Below, in pieces: positions 44,087 to 53,363 of a stretch of 64,000 nucleotides of DNA. This stretch comes from Pseudobdellovibrionaceae bacterium (lineage in GTDB: Bacteria > Bdellovibrionota > Bdellovibrionia > Bdellovibrionales > Bdellovibrionaceae). Where the stretch lies: assembly GCA_022843825.1 (NCBI GenBank), contig JALHMX010000001.1, forward strand, positions 62,001 to 126,000, in the 5' to 3' direction. The notes beneath the pieces are model-generated. The model made no database searches. It had not been told where the DNA came from and saw nothing but the letters and a program-made list of their open reading frames with translations. Position numbers and translations under genes: made by a program. Each line of letters begins with the position of its first letter. The stretch's first letter is position 1.

Positions 44087-44965
44087 TTGGCCTCTGAAGA
44101 GGCTTTGCAAAGTATCGAGCGCGATCCTTATTGGCCTAAGTGGGATTCTCCGTGGTGGCACATGAGTCTTTTACATGAAATGGGATTAGCGCATAAAATT
44201 CCGCAAGTTGCTGTTGCTAAAATGGTTCAAGTTTTAAAACATCATTATCTTCCAGTTTTTCCAATTAAAGAAGAAGAAGTGCCAGCAGGTATAGATCCTT
44301 ACCGAAAAATTCTTTGTCTTTGCGCTGTGGGAAACATGTATCAAGTTTTATTTAACGCCGGTGTTGACGTGGATCAACAACTGCCGTGGATGCGAGAATG
44401 GTTTTTTCGCTACCAACTACCTGACGGCGGGTTGAACTGTGATGAAAGTGCGTACAGTAGGCCTCATCCTAAAAGCTCGTTATTGACGACAATTGCTTGT
44501 TTAGAAGCTGTTCTTTTTTGTCATCGTCACGAACTGACGCCTAAAGAAATAGATTTTTTGAATAAAGGTGCAAACTACTTAGTAAAACAAAAACTTTTCC
44601 GTAAAGTTTCGACTGGTGAGGTTATTGACAAAGATTGGTTGGAAATTCGATTTCCGCGCTTTTATGATTATGATTTTTTACGAGGGTTTTATTTTTTAAA
44701 AAAATGGCAAAAACACTCGGGCTTTAAAATACCACAGGACATTGTTGATGAAGTCGAAAAATTAGTTTCACTACAAATGACCGACGAAGGCATCAAGCTT
44801 AAGCGATATAATTTTATCGAGAACAAAAGCTATAATCCAGGGAAAGATGGTCAATGGGTTTGGGCAGCAATTACAGATTTTGAACTGATGAAATCGGTCA
44901 GTTATGACGGATGCATTTGTCACCCCGTCACCATACAATGGAATGAGATTAGTCTTAAATCCTAA
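44087..44965 (+). CDS. Alpha/alpha-toroid (prenyltransferase/squalene-cyclase-like) protein, uncertain start
   Basis: 292 residues if read from TTG 44087. The repeated helical pairs with Trp/Asp/Gly motifs such as DPYWPKWDSPWWHMSLLHE (about 12-30) and YQLPDGGLNCDESA (about 109-122) suggest an alpha/alpha-toroid fold like the terpenoid cyclase/prenyltransferase superfamily; the activity is unknown. No ATG or ribosome site is found. The frame is open back to the TAG of the DUF1993 gene, and the upstream 16 codons look coding (helical, DTALEKSLTYLASEE), so the true start is probably further upstream or the gene is read through from DUF1993. Confidence 0.65.
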   Translation: MASEEALQSIERDPYWPKWDSPWWHMSLLHEMGLAHKIPQVAVAKMVQVLKHHYLPVFPIKEEEVPAGIDPYRKILCLCAVGNMYQVLFNAGVDVDQQLPWMREWFFRYQLPDGGLNCDESAYSRPHPKSSLLTTIACLEAVLFCHRHELTPKEIDFLNKGANYLVKQKLFRKVSTGEVIDKDWLEIRFPRFYDYDFLRGFYFLKKWQKHSGFKIPQDIVDEVEKLVSLQMTDEGIKLKRYNFIENKSYNPGKDGQWVWAAITDFELMKSVSYDGCICHPVTIQWNEISLKS

Positions 44966-46239
44966 CTCTCCGCTAGATAAATAGATTCATCTAGTTGCTT
45001 TTCCGATTTAGCGACGACGCAAGTGACGACCGCATCACCGGTTACGTTCAGTGCTGTACGGGTCATATCTAATAAACGATCGACACCGATAATTAAACCG
45101 ATGCCTTCTACCGGAAGATCAACTTGTCGTAGAACCATGGCTAAAGTGATCAAGCCTACGCCCGGAACGCCAGCAGTACCGACTGAAGCCAGAGTTGCGG
45201 TTAAGATGACCATGATAAAACTGGTCAGGCTAAGCTCTATTCCGTAGGCTTGTGCAATAAAAACCGTGGCCACACCTTGCATGATAGCAGTTCCATCCAT
45301 GTTTATAGTAGCTCCAAGCGGCATAGTAAAAGAGGCCACAGTATTTTTTACTCCCAATTGTTTTTCTACCGCATCCAAACTTACCGGCAAAGTGGCATTA
45401 CTGCTTGAGGTTGAAAAAGCAAAGACGATCACTTCTTGAAATTTGCGAAAGAAGATAAGCGGGCTTAAGCCGCCAAGTATTTTAAGTAGACCTCCGTAGA
45501 CAAAGATAAAATGAATTAAGATTACACCTATAACTGTAAAGAAATATTTTGAAAGTGGTACTATCGCAGAAAATCCTTGGCGTGCAAAGACCTCAGCAAT
45601 CAAACAAAACACACCGATAGGGGCAATGACCATCACCATGGTCACCATTTTCATAACGATATCGTTCATGTCATTGAAGAAACCTAAAACTCGACGGCCG
45701 GGTTCACGCGACATACTGATAGCCACGCCGAACAGTAAGGAAAGGACTATGATTTGAATCATATTTCCCTCAGTCATGGCCCGTAGGGGATTAGTCGGGA
45801 CAAAATCAATAATAACTTGCGCCAGCGAAGGAGCTTCTTTGGCTGCAAAATTAGTCTCCGTAGTTAGCGCAAAACCCGCACCGGGCCGAGTAAGTATAGC
45901 TGTTAATAACGCTAAAGCGATAGCGACTGCGGTCGTTGCTACATACAGAACCATGGTTTTGGCGCCGATTCGGCCCATGCGACCGATGTTATCCATAGAA
46001 CCCACACCACATACCAGGGACACAAAAACTACAGGAACCACTAAGAATTGAAGGGAGGCGAAGAAAATCTTGCCGCCGGTGAAGAACACGCCGCCCACTA
46101 AAAAGTTAGAAAATCCGTTTTCCCCCATGGCTTTCAACAGCAAACCTGTGATTAAGCCTGCGACTAAGGCTAATAGAATCCAAAAGGTAAGACTACGGTC
46201 AAAGATACGCAACTCTTGTTCATTATTTTTTTTCTTCAT
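44962..46239 (-). CDS. Dicarboxylate/amino acid:cation symporter (DAACS/GltP family)
   Basis: 425 residues. It shows the signature FSTSSSNATLPVSLDAV (Ser-rich re-entrant loop, about 272-288) and the NMDGTAIMQG motif (about 313-322), with a proline/glycine loop GTAGVPGVGLITLAMVL (about 351-367). Eight membrane helices and two re-entrant hairpins are expected. It imports glutamate, aspartate or C4-dicarboxylates with Na+ or H+. It is convergent with the toroid gene (4-base overlap) and divergent from an AGCS symporter. Confidence 0.94.
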   Translation of the reverse strand: MKKKNNEQELRIFDRSLTFWILLALVAGLITGLLLKAMGENGFSNFLVGGVFFTGGKIFFASLQFLVVPVVFVSLVCGVGSMDNIGRMGRIGAKTMVLYVATTAVAIALALLTAILTRPGAGFALTTETNFAAKEAPSLAQVIIDFVPTNPLRAMTEGNMIQIIVLSLLFGVAISMSREPGRRVLGFFNDMNDIVMKMVTMVMVIAPIGVFCLIAEVFARQGFSAIVPLSKYFFTVIGVILIHFIFVYGGLLKILGGLSPLIFFRKFQEVIVFAFSTSSSNATLPVSLDAVEKQLGVKNTVASFTMPLGATINMDGTAIMQGVATVFIAQAYGIELSLTSFIMVILTATLASVGTAGVPGVGLITLAMVLRQVDLPVEGIGLIIGVDRLLDMTRTALNVTGDAVVTCVVAKSEKQLDESIYLAES

Positions 46240-46372
46240 CTGTGAAGCCTAACATCAGTGCAACTTTTTGGGAAATAATATTTTTTGCGTGTTTATAATC
46301 TTGTATTGATTGCATCTTGTGAGTTTAAATAATAAGTAAAAGCAAAAAGAATTTCTAAAAATAGGGGTGTGT

Positions 46373-47794
46373 ATGGGAATTTTTGATACATTGGACGCAT
46401 TTTTTGGGCAACTTAACGGCGTCATCGCTCAAGTCCTTTTCTTTGACGTATTCCCGGGAGAGGCCACCATGCCTTTGGCTGTGGGCTGGTTGATTGTCGG
46501 CGCGGTATTTTTTACCATTCGCTTAAAGTTTGTTAACGTCAGATTTTTTAAACATGCCATTCACATTACCCGCGGTAAATACGACACCGGAAAAGAAGAA
46601 GGGGAAGTCTCTCACTTTCAAGCTTTAACGACTGCTTTATCAGCGACTGTAGGACTAGGAAACATCGCCGGTGTAGCTATTGCCGTAGGAATCGGTGGAC
46701 CTGGCGCCACATTTTGGATGATCGTGGCCGGATTGCTGGGAATGACATCAAAATTAGTGGAATGTACTTTGGCCGTGATGTATCGCCGTATTTCCAGTGA
46801 AGGAAAAGTCATGGGCGGACCGATGGAATATTTATCCATGGGTTTTAAAGAAGTCGGTTTTCCTAAAATGGGAAAAATCTTAGCGGTGGTTTTTTGTTTT
46901 ATGTGTATCGGTGGATCATTAGGCGGAGGAAACGCTTTTCAGGTCAGCCAATCTTTGAATGCAGTTAAAGGCACCATTTCATTTTTTGACGGCGCACCAT
47001 GGGCTTATGGTTTACTGATGACAGTTTTGGTCGCGATGGTGATCATTGGCGGTTTAAAACGTATTGCCAAGGTGACCGAAAAATTAGTGCCTTTCATGTG
47101 CGGAGTATATTTGTTAGCCGCAGTTAGCATTCTTTTGTATCATTTCACAGATATTCCATCTGCCATCGGTTTAATTATTCAAGGCGCATTCACTCCTGAA
47201 GCTGGCTACGGTGGTCTTATCGGCGTATTAGTTACCGGATTTCGTCGAGCTGCGTTTTCCAATGAGGCCGGAGTGGGATCCGCTGCTATTGCTCACTCAG
47301 CGGCAAGAACCAAACAGCCAATTCGCGAAGGATTCGTTTCGATGCTTGAGCCTTTCATTGATACAGTAGTGATTTGTACAATGACATCACTGGTGATCGT
47401 GATTACCGGGGTCTACAATGCACCTGAATTTGCAGGATTGGTTCAGTCTAATCAAGGAGCGGCGTTAACATCAGTAGCATTCGGATCAGTTATTAGTTGG
47501 TTTCCGCACGTTTTATCATTATCAGTGTTTATGTTTGCTTTCTCGACCATGATTTCTTGGTCTTATTACGGAGAGCGCTGCTGGTCTTATTTATTTGGCG
47601 AAAAATCATCAATGATTTATAAAGTTATATTTTTAGTAGCCACTTTCTTAGGGGCTGTGACAAGTGCCACCAATGTTATCGATTTTTCAGATTTAATGAT
47701 TTTGGCCATGGCCTTCCCGAATTTCATCGGTTTGTATGTCTTAGGTGGCCGAGTGAAAAAAGCCATTGATAATTATCAAATTGAAAAATTCTAA
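46373..47794 (+). CDS. Alanine/glycine:cation symporter (AGCS family)
   Basis: 473 residues from ATG 46373, with ATAGGGG upstream; a GTG six bases earlier is also in frame. Family signatures include [17 protein letters not shown] (about 88-104), [16 protein letters not shown] and [20 protein letters not shown] (about 295-314). It imports alanine or glycine with Na+. It converges on radD with a 4-base overlap of ends. The 133-base divergent region 46240-46372 should contain both promoters, although I cannot assign boxes. Confidence 0.94.
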   Translation: MGIFDTLDAFFGQLNGVIAQVLFFDVFPGEATMPLAVGWLIVGAVFFTIRLKFVNVRFFKHAIHITRGKYDTGKEEGEVSHFQALTTALSATVGLGNIAGVAIAVGIGGPGATFWMIVAGLLGMTSKLVECTLAVMYRRISSEGKVMGGPMEYLSMGFKEVGFPKMGKILAVVFCFMCIGGSLGGGNAFQVSQSLNAVKGTISFFDGAPWAYGLLMTVLVAMVIIGGLKRIAKVTEKLVPFMCGVYLLAAVSILLYHFTDIPSAIGLIIQGAFTPEAGYGGLIGVLVTGFRRAAFSNEAGVGSAAIAHSAARTKQPIREGFVSMLEPFIDTVVICTMTSLVIVITGVYNAPEFAGLVQSNQGAALTSVAFGSVISWFPHVLSLSVFMFAFSTMISWSYYGERCWSYLFGEKSSMIYKVIFLVATFLGAVTSATNVIDFSDLMILAMAFPNFIGLYVLGGRVKKAIDNYQIEKF

Positions 47795-49530
47795 GACAGC
47801 TCTTCAGCAAAAACTTTTTCGGTTATTTTCCAAAACTTATCTTGCTTGCGAGCAATAACGAAGTTGGGAAGACGAAAAAGTTTTTGATAGCGCACCACTT
47901 GTTCTGGCGTTGTTAATTCAACGGCCAGCTCAGGACGACGCAAATGGGATCGAAGAAAGTTGATGTTAAATTTTTTAATGGCCGATGGATTGTTAAAAAA
48001 ATGGGCCTCGCTGACGTACTTCGCATCAAAATCATAATAGCGAATTTCTAAGTAAGCGTTTGAGTTTTTATCCAGACGTGATTCAAAAGTAATTTTATCC
48101 GGAGTTAACACGTGCGCATTTTTAGAAAGTCGTGCCTGCTTAAGCTTAGCTTCAGCATCGATAAGCTCGGCCTTGCACTTATCACATTCGCGTGCAGTGA
48201 TATCATTTTCACAACCGCAGGCATGACAAATTTTAAATCGAAATCGAAATCCACAAGGGATAATTTCTAAAGTGGAAGTGCTTTGAGTGGCTCCGCGACA
48301 CTTACGACCATAGTGTTCATACACCACGCCATCGTCATCGGCATAACCCCAAAAATTATTCTCATGTCCACACTGGGGACAGGGAACGATTACCGGAACA
48401 GTATCTTTACGCGGCCGTCGATCACCAATTTCAGGCGCATAGATATCATGGCCCATGCCCGTGTAATCCAGCACATAACAGTCGTCTTTCTCTTCGGATA
48501 AGCGCAGGCCGCGGCCCACAATTTGTTGATATAAACTATTCGATTCAGTCGGACGCAAAATAGCGATCACATCGACGTGGGGAGCATCAAATCCCGTGGT
48601 TAACACCGAAACATTCACCAAGTATTTAAATTTTCGTTTTTTAAAATCGTTAACGATTTGATCGCGCTCTTTGATGTCCGTGTCTCCGATAACTAAACGT
48701 GCATCGTCTTTAGGAAGATAGCCCATAATTTCTTCGGCATGTTTCACTGAAGCACTAAAAATCATTACGCCTTTCCGATGAAAGCGTTCGGTTATATCAA
48801 TAATATTTTTTATAATTAGTGGTGTTAAACGTTTTTGATTTTTTAAAACCTCTTCCACTTCAGCTGTTGTGTAAGCAGTTCCACGCTCTGTAAGCTCAGA
48901 AAAATCATAGCAGGTGACGGGTATGTCCACCTTAACGGGAATAGTTAAGTATCGATTTTTAATCATGTAGGAAAGGGGTAATTCATAAACACACTGTTTA
49001 AAAAATCTATTTTTATCGGTTTTGATTTCGCCGGATTGCGAATATTCATAGATCCAACCCAGGCCTAAGCGATAGGGAGTTGCTGTCAGGCCTAAAATGC
49101 AAAGCTCTGGGTTACGTTGTTGCAATTTTTTGATCACTTCTTGATATTGAGTGGACCCTTCTTCGGCTACGCGGTGGCATTCATCAATGACAAGTAAGGA
49201 AAAATTATTAAAAAATTCATCGGGCGCTCGGGCCACTGATTGTACGCTGCCAAATATCGCTTTATCATCAAAATCTTTTTTTCCCAGACTGGCGGAATAA
49301 ATCCCAGCTGATAAACCATAATTTTTATATTTTTGATAATTCTGCTCCACCAGCTCTTTAACATGGGCCAACACCAAAACCCGACCCTTCGCAATACGCG
49401 CCAGTTCTGCAATCACCAAGCTTTTCCCCGCACCAGTCGGCAAAACAATCACCGCTGGCACACGTCTTTTCTGAAAAAACGCCACGACGTTATTTACGGC
49501 TTGTTGTTGATAATCCCGCAGTTTATACAT
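47791..49530 (-). CDS. radD: RadD (YejH) DNA repair SF2 helicase/ATPase
   Basis: 579 residues. It is strongly similar along its length to E. coli RadD (recalled). Walker A is [20 protein letters not shown] (about 29-48), then [18 protein letters not shown], and [20 protein letters not shown] leading to [12 protein letters not shown]. Two zinc-ribbon-like clusters follow, [12 protein letters not shown] and [18 protein letters not shown]. RadD helps repair double-strand breaks and recombination intermediates. It is intact. The start is next to a REP-like hairpin. Confidence 0.94.
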   Translation of the reverse strand: MYKLRDYQQQAVNNVVAFFQKRRVPAVIVLPTGAGKSLVIAELARIAKGRVLVLAHVKELVEQNYQKYKNYGLSAGIYSASLGKKDFDDKAIFGSVQSVARAPDEFFNNFSLLVIDECHRVAEEGSTQYQEVIKKLQQRNPELCILGLTATPYRLGLGWIYEYSQSGEIKTDKNRFFKQCVYELPLSYMIKNRYLTIPVKVDIPVTCYDFSELTERGTAYTTAEVEEVLKNQKRLTPLIIKNIIDITERFHRKGVMIFSASVKHAEEIMGYLPKDDARLVIGDTDIKERDQIVNDFKKRKFKYLVNVSVLTTGFDAPHVDVIAILRPTESNSLYQQIVGRGLRLSEEKDDCYVLDYTGMGHDIYAPEIGDRRPRKDTVPVIVPCPQCGHENNFWGYADDDGVVYEHYGRKCRGATQSTSTLEIIPCGFRFRFKICHACGCENDITARECDKCKAELIDAEAKLKQARLSKNAHVLTPDKITFESRLDKNSNAYLEIRYYDFDAKYVSEAHFFNNPSAIKKFNINFLRSHLRRPELAVELTTPEQVVRYQKLFRLPNFVIARKQDKFWKITEKVFAEELS

Positions 49531-49550
49531 AGACGAATGCTACTCTAATA

Positions 49551-49609
49551 AAAGGGGTCAGGCTACTTTTCGGAACGCAGTGCATATCTAAAAGTAGCCT
49601 GACCCCTTT
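49551..49609. repeat. REP-like palindromic element with 20-base perfect arms
   Basis: AAAGGGGTCAGGCTACTTTT (49551-49570) is perfectly repeated in inverse orientation at 49590-49609 around a 19-base loop. The GGGTCAGGCTAC core is widespread in the genomes of unrelated bacteria as a repetitive palindrome, often linked to REP-associated (RAYT) transposases (recalled). No transposase is in this window. It lies between two divergently transcribed genes, so it is not positioned as a simple terminator. Confidence 0.7.
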
Positions 49610-49624
49610 AGGAAAGGTGATTTT

Positions 49625-49819
49625 ATGGAAGAAAAAGATTTTGAAGGCACATTAGTCTTTGAGAAGTTGGCTGAGATTGGTAAAATTGATGCTTTCTTGG
49701 AAGCCATCGATGTTGACGATTTTGCACGTGCAAAATCGTTGATGAAACATGCAAATATAGATAGCGAAATAATACAACTAGTCCTACAGAAAATGGGCGA
49801 TGCAGACGGAGAGCATTAA
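49625..49819 (+). CDS. Small acidic hypothetical protein
   Basis: 64 residues. AGGAAAGG precedes ATG 49625. It is helical and acidic, with FLEAIDVDDFARAKSLMKHAN giving two amphipathic helices and no Cys or signal. I recognise no family. It starts 15 bases after the REP-like hairpin and ends 2 bases before the SnoaL-like gene, so it belongs to that operon. Confidence 0.65.
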   Translation: MEEKDFEGTLVFEKLAEIGKIDAFLEAIDVDDFARAKSLMKHANIDSEIIQLVLQKMGDADGEH

Positions 49820-49821
49820 TT

Positions 49822-50184
49822 ATGAATAATAAAGACATCGCGATAGAGTTTATACAAACCTGTGCGCTTAAAAGTCCAAAGTTGGCTTTTGAAAAATTTG
49901 TTAATCCTAACTTTAAACATCATAATCAGTATTTTCCTGGGGATGCACAGTCTTTAATGAGTGGCATGATGGATGCTGATAAGGATAGTCCCAATAAAAG
50001 CTTTACCGTAATGCATGTCTATGAAGCTGAAGACAAAGTGGCGTTATATTCCCATGTCGTGAAAGAAGCGATGGAAATTGCGGTAGTCCATATGATGCGA
50101 TTTGAAAATGGCAAAATATCGGAGCTTTGGGATGTCGGTCAAGTTATGGAAAAATACTCACCTAATGAAAATGGAATGTTTTAA
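49822..50184 (+). CDS. SnoaL-like / NTF2-fold protein
   Basis: 120 residues. The N-terminal helix AIEFIQTCALKSPKLAFEKF is followed by FVNPNFKHHNQYFPGDA and a C-terminal sheet with HMMRFENGKISELWDVGQ, the usual layout of SnoaL-like NTF2-fold proteins. Such proteins act as small-molecule cyclases or isomerases or only bind ligands; the role is unknown. It overlaps the next GNAT gene by one base. Confidence 0.82.
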   Translation: MNNKDIAIEFIQTCALKSPKLAFEKFVNPNFKHHNQYFPGDAQSLMSGMMDADKDSPNKSFTVMHVYEAEDKVALYSHVVKEAMEIAVVHMMRFENGKISELWDVGQVMEKYSPNENGMF

Positions 50185-50714
50185 TGTCGCTGCAGCAAGC
50201 GCCGACACTTGAGACCGAGCGCTTAGTTCTGCGTGCGCATACACTGCAGGATTTCGAATTATGTTTTAAGATGTGGGCCGATCCTGTAGTTGCGAAATAT
50301 ATCGGGGGTAAGCCGTCCACCGAACAAGAAACTTGGTATCGGTTGATGCGATACTTAGGGCATTGGTCATTATTAGGTTTTGGGTACTGGGCTGTGCAGG
50401 AAAAACAAAGCGGTGAATTTATAGGTGAGGTCGGATTTGCCGATTTCAAACGTCAGATGACTCCATCCATTCAAGGTATTCCAGAGTTGGGGTGGGCCTT
50501 GCGTTCAGAATTTCATACGAAAGGTTACGCCACCGAAGCTTTGAAAAAAATAATGTCATGGTCTGATCAAACGTACCAATGGCGAAAAACTGTTTGCATT
50601 ATCACCCCTGAAAACAAAGTCTCTGTTCGTGTCGCTGAAAAGTGCGGATACACACTAAAGACAGAAGCAAAAATGAACGAAAGCCCGATATTACTTTTTG
50701 AACGCGCTATTTAA
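50184..50714 (+). CDS. GNAT N-acetyltransferase, RimJ/RimL-like
   Basis: 176 residues. It begins with the family's TLETERLVLRAHTLQDFELC (about 7-26), then the acetyl-CoA-binding region GWALRSEFHTKGYATEAL (about 96-113) and a final ITPENKVSVRVAEKCGYTL. The substrate, perhaps a ribosomal protein N terminus or small amine, is not known. The start ATG shares one base with the preceding stop. The end overlaps the convergent dehydrogenase gene by 8 bases. Confidence 0.92.
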   Translation: MSLQQAPTLETERLVLRAHTLQDFELCFKMWADPVVAKYIGGKPSTEQETWYRLMRYLGHWSLLGFGYWAVQEKQSGEFIGEVGFADFKRQMTPSIQGIPELGWALRSEFHTKGYATEALKKIMSWSDQTYQWRKTVCIITPENKVSVRVAEKCGYTLKTEAKMNESPILLFERAI

Positions 50715-51798
50715 GACGGGCGATTTTTCCATCGTCGGTAGAGATGTACAGGAAGCCGTCGGGACCGGTGCGGACATTTCTAAAACGCAGCGAAAGATCG
50801 GAAAGTAATTCTTCTTGGGCGGTGACTTTCTGACCGTCGATTTTTAAGCGACGTAAATGTTCGCCGGACAAGTTCGCCATAAAAATATTATTTTTCCACT
50901 TAGGAAATGCACTTCCGGTGTAAATTGTAATTGCTGATGGGGATATCGACGGAGTCCACTGCACTACGGGCTGTTCCATTCCCTTTTTGGCGGTGCCTTC
51001 GCCAATCTTTGGTCCGTAGTATTCGCGACCAAATGTTATAACCGGCCAACCGTAATTAGTTCCTGGCGTAATTAAATTAAGTTCGTCTCCTCCGCGCGGT
51101 CCCATTTCGGAAGACCACAATTCATTTTTTTCAAGATGATAAACTAATCCCTGAGGATTGCGGTGACCATAACTCCAGATTTCAGGTCGTGCTTTTTTAT
51201 TTTTTAAAAACGGATTATCAGAAGGCACTGTACCGTCTTCTTTCAAGCGGATAATTTTTCCGTTATGAAATTCTAAGCTTTGCGCGCGGTCGCGGTCGTT
51301 ACGATCACCGATGGAAACAAAAATGTGGCCCTTGCCGTCGAAATCAATTCGGGATCCAAAGTGAATTGAGTTATCATTGGAGCCTACGCCCGTGAATATT
51401 TTTTTAAAGTTAACTAGTTTGTTTTTTTCCACAGTTCCGAAGCCAACTGCGGTCATCGAGCCATCTGCTACCGGCTCTGAATAGGCAAGATAGACTTTAT
51501 TTTTATCTTTAGGATGAACGCGAACATCCAACAATCCGCCTTGACCCTTACTCCACACTTTTGGCGCACCAGAAACTTCAGTCACAGCCTTCGTCTTAAG
51601 ATCAAAAAGCTTAAGCTTGCCCCCACGCTCGGTAAAAATAATCTGATCTTTATTTAAAAAATCGAAGCCCCAAATCACATCTTTTTGCTGCGTCAGCACC
51701 TCAAACGTAAATTTTTGCCCTTCAGAGGTATAGACTTTGTCTGCTGCTACCGAAACAGAGGAAACTAACAACAAGATTGAACAAAATAAACTGATCAT
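50707..51798 (-). CDS. Secreted PQQ-dependent sugar dehydrogenase (GSDH/YliI-like)
   Basis: 363 residues with an N-terminal signal peptide (1-18). The six-bladed beta-propeller of soluble aldose dehydrogenases is indicated by NSIHFGSRIDFDGKGHIFVS (about 143-162), GDRNDRDRAQ, YGHRNPQGLVY (about 210) and GGDELNLITPGTNYGWP. It oxidises sugars in the periplasm with PQQ as cofactor; whether this organism makes PQQ is not visible. AAGGAG is upstream of ATG 51798. Confidence 0.92.
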   Translation of the reverse strand: MISLFCSILLLVSSVSVAADKVYTSEGQKFTFEVLTQQKDVIWGFDFLNKDQIIFTERGGKLKLFDLKTKAVTEVSGAPKVWSKGQGGLLDVRVHPKDKNKVYLAYSEPVADGSMTAVGFGTVEKNKLVNFKKIFTGVGSNDNSIHFGSRIDFDGKGHIFVSIGDRNDRDRAQSLEFHNGKIIRLKEDGTVPSDNPFLKNKKARPEIWSYGHRNPQGLVYHLEKNELWSSEMGPRGGDELNLITPGTNYGWPVITFGREYYGPKIGEGTAKKGMEQPVVQWTPSISPSAITIYTGSAFPKWKNNIFMANLSGEHLRRLKIDGQKVTAQEELLSDLSLRFRNVRTGPDGFLYISTDDGKIARLK

Positions 51799-51899
51799 AA
51801 ATTCTCCTTACGACAGATAGAAATTAATCTAGCTAGACAAAGTAATTAAAGTCAAAAATAATGAAACCGATGGGAAAATTGGGACTTACGAATTTTATT

Positions 51900-52745
51900 T
51901 TAAGGAGGCGCGGTTTTATACGGGTGAAGCGCGGGCAGTGTTGCAACGGTTCCCCACTTCCAAGCAAGGTAGCCTTCCAACTGGTGTCTGACGGGATCAG
52001 TTAAAGGTACACTGGCGATGACAAGTTCAGAGATATGGGCGGCGGCGCCTCGGTTGGCTGCTGAATAATCATTACCGATAAGTAAAGTTTCTGCGTTTAG
52101 ATTATCTGGATTAGTTGCGGTGGATCCCGCAAGCGTTCCATTAACATAATGGCTCCGAGTGCCCGTGGATAATGGACGTACAACTGTGTATACATAATCG
52201 GTTGTGGTGGTCGGAACGAAAGTGGTGTTGTATCGATTACCATTTTGATCCCAGTTAATTGAATTGGACGTTGAATTCCATATAAACCAAAAAAAACTGG
52301 CACTAACTGCAGGACGTTTTGTAAGAAGCGCTCGGACATTACCTGTATTATTGTGTCTCATGACTACGCCGTAGGTGTAAGTTTGCCAAGTTAGGCCCGT
52401 GACGACTAAACTATTGTTGACTGCATCCCATGTTATTGTAGGTAATCCTCCAGTCCAACCAGTGGCATTGTAGGTAGGATATCGTCCCGCAATGCTTTGA
52501 CTAGCATGATAACCATTACCGCTAAGATCTCTCCACTCGGTGACGGGATCTCCATCGTTCGCTTGAGAAATTCCAGCCACACCGGCGCGCACTGATGAGG
52601 CTTCGCTGGAATCATACCAAGCTAACAGATCCGTTCCTAAGTGTGTAGGCGTCCATCTTCTTTGAGTCCAATATGAAAACGGTACAAACATCTGTGCCTG
52701 AGATACTGAAGCTGTTAGTAAAATTAAAAAAATACTCAGTTTCAA
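51900..52745 (-). CDS. Secreted LamG/concanavalin-like jelly-roll protein
   Basis: 281 residues from a TTG start with GAGGGG upstream. A signal peptide (1-17, ending SQAQ) is followed by one beta-sandwich domain with DLLAWYDSSEASS, VTEWRDLSGNGYHA and HYVNGTLAGS, typical of LamG-like carbohydrate-binding or phage-tail-fibre-like modules, ending in HQLEGYLAWKWG. The last motif is a common finish for such domains. It is probably exported and may bind glycans; no catalytic residues are apparent. It follows the Cys-rich gene by 12 bases. Confidence 0.82.
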   Translation of the reverse strand: MKLSIFLILLTASVSQAQMFVPFSYWTQRRWTPTHLGTDLLAWYDSSEASSVRAGVAGISQANDGDPVTEWRDLSGNGYHASQSIAGRYPTYNATGWTGGLPTITWDAVNNSLVVTGLTWQTYTYGVVMRHNNTGNVRALLTKRPAVSASFFWFIWNSTSNSINWDQNGNRYNTTFVPTTTTDYVYTVVRPLSTGTRSHYVNGTLAGSTATNPDNLNAETLLIGNDYSAANRGAAAHISELVIASVPLTDPVRHQLEGYLAWKWGTVATLPALHPYKTAPP

Positions 52746-52757
52746 TTAATCCCCTCT

Positions 52758-53180
52758 TTAATATTTTTTCTTACAGTAAGTTGCGCAACTTGATTTAATA
52801 TTTTTTTGCTTTGATTTTTTAGCTCCAACAAGTGTGGCGACGTAATCCGCTTTATCGAAGCGTGTGTTAGGATTGCAGTCTGTGGCATCATTGAACTCTT
52901 TTTGCCAACCCACGTAGTCGGCGGTTTGATAATCGATGTCGTCACTGATTCGACACCCTAGGTAGCAGTGCGCGCGCTTATCATTACCCAGTTTTAGCGC
53001 TGTCTTTTGTTCAGCATCTATAATTTTTTTGGCTTTATAAAGATCAAAAAATGAGGGCATTGGCGGTTGAATGCTCATCCATTTTTGTATCTCTGGTTCA
53101 GAAATTTCGAGGCAGGGCTGATTGGCCTGGGCAGCCACCGTAAATATCGAAAATAATATAATTAATAGATATCTCGACAT
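52758..53180 (-). CDS. Secreted Cys-rich small protein, unknown function
   Basis: 140 residues. A signal peptide (1-19, ending AQA) is followed by a mature region with six cysteines, RAHCYLGCRIS (about 70-80), DATDCNPNTRFDKADYVATL and a final SCATYCKKKY. The HC..GC plus D..C..FD.AD pattern looks like a fixed disulphide or metal scaffold, but I do not recognise the family. It is upstream of the LamG-like gene with a 12-base gap, so both may be exported together. Confidence 0.72.
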   Translation of the reverse strand: MSRYLLIILFSIFTVAAQANQPCLEISEPEIQKWMSIQPPMPSFFDLYKAKKIIDAEQKTALKLGNDKRAHCYLGCRISDDIDYQTADYVGWQKEFNDATDCNPNTRFDKADYVATLVGAKKSKQKNIKSSCATYCKKKY

Positions 53181-53363
53181 AGTGTATTTCTATCATGTTG
53201 GACTCTAAAACGACAAGTTATTTGACATTGTTATGGTCAGATCACCGTGAGTCTTCCCGTGTCACTTAACCGACCAGTACAGGACGGACGTAATACGAGT
53301 TGAGATAATCTTAAATTTAAGTTATTTATTCATAAGCGAGCTCTATGAGGAGAAATTGTTTTT

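Noticed and set aside
45776-46252. Plus-strand frames opposite the DAACS symporter
   Set aside because: Mirror of the hydrophobic codons of the transporter; no ribosome sites.
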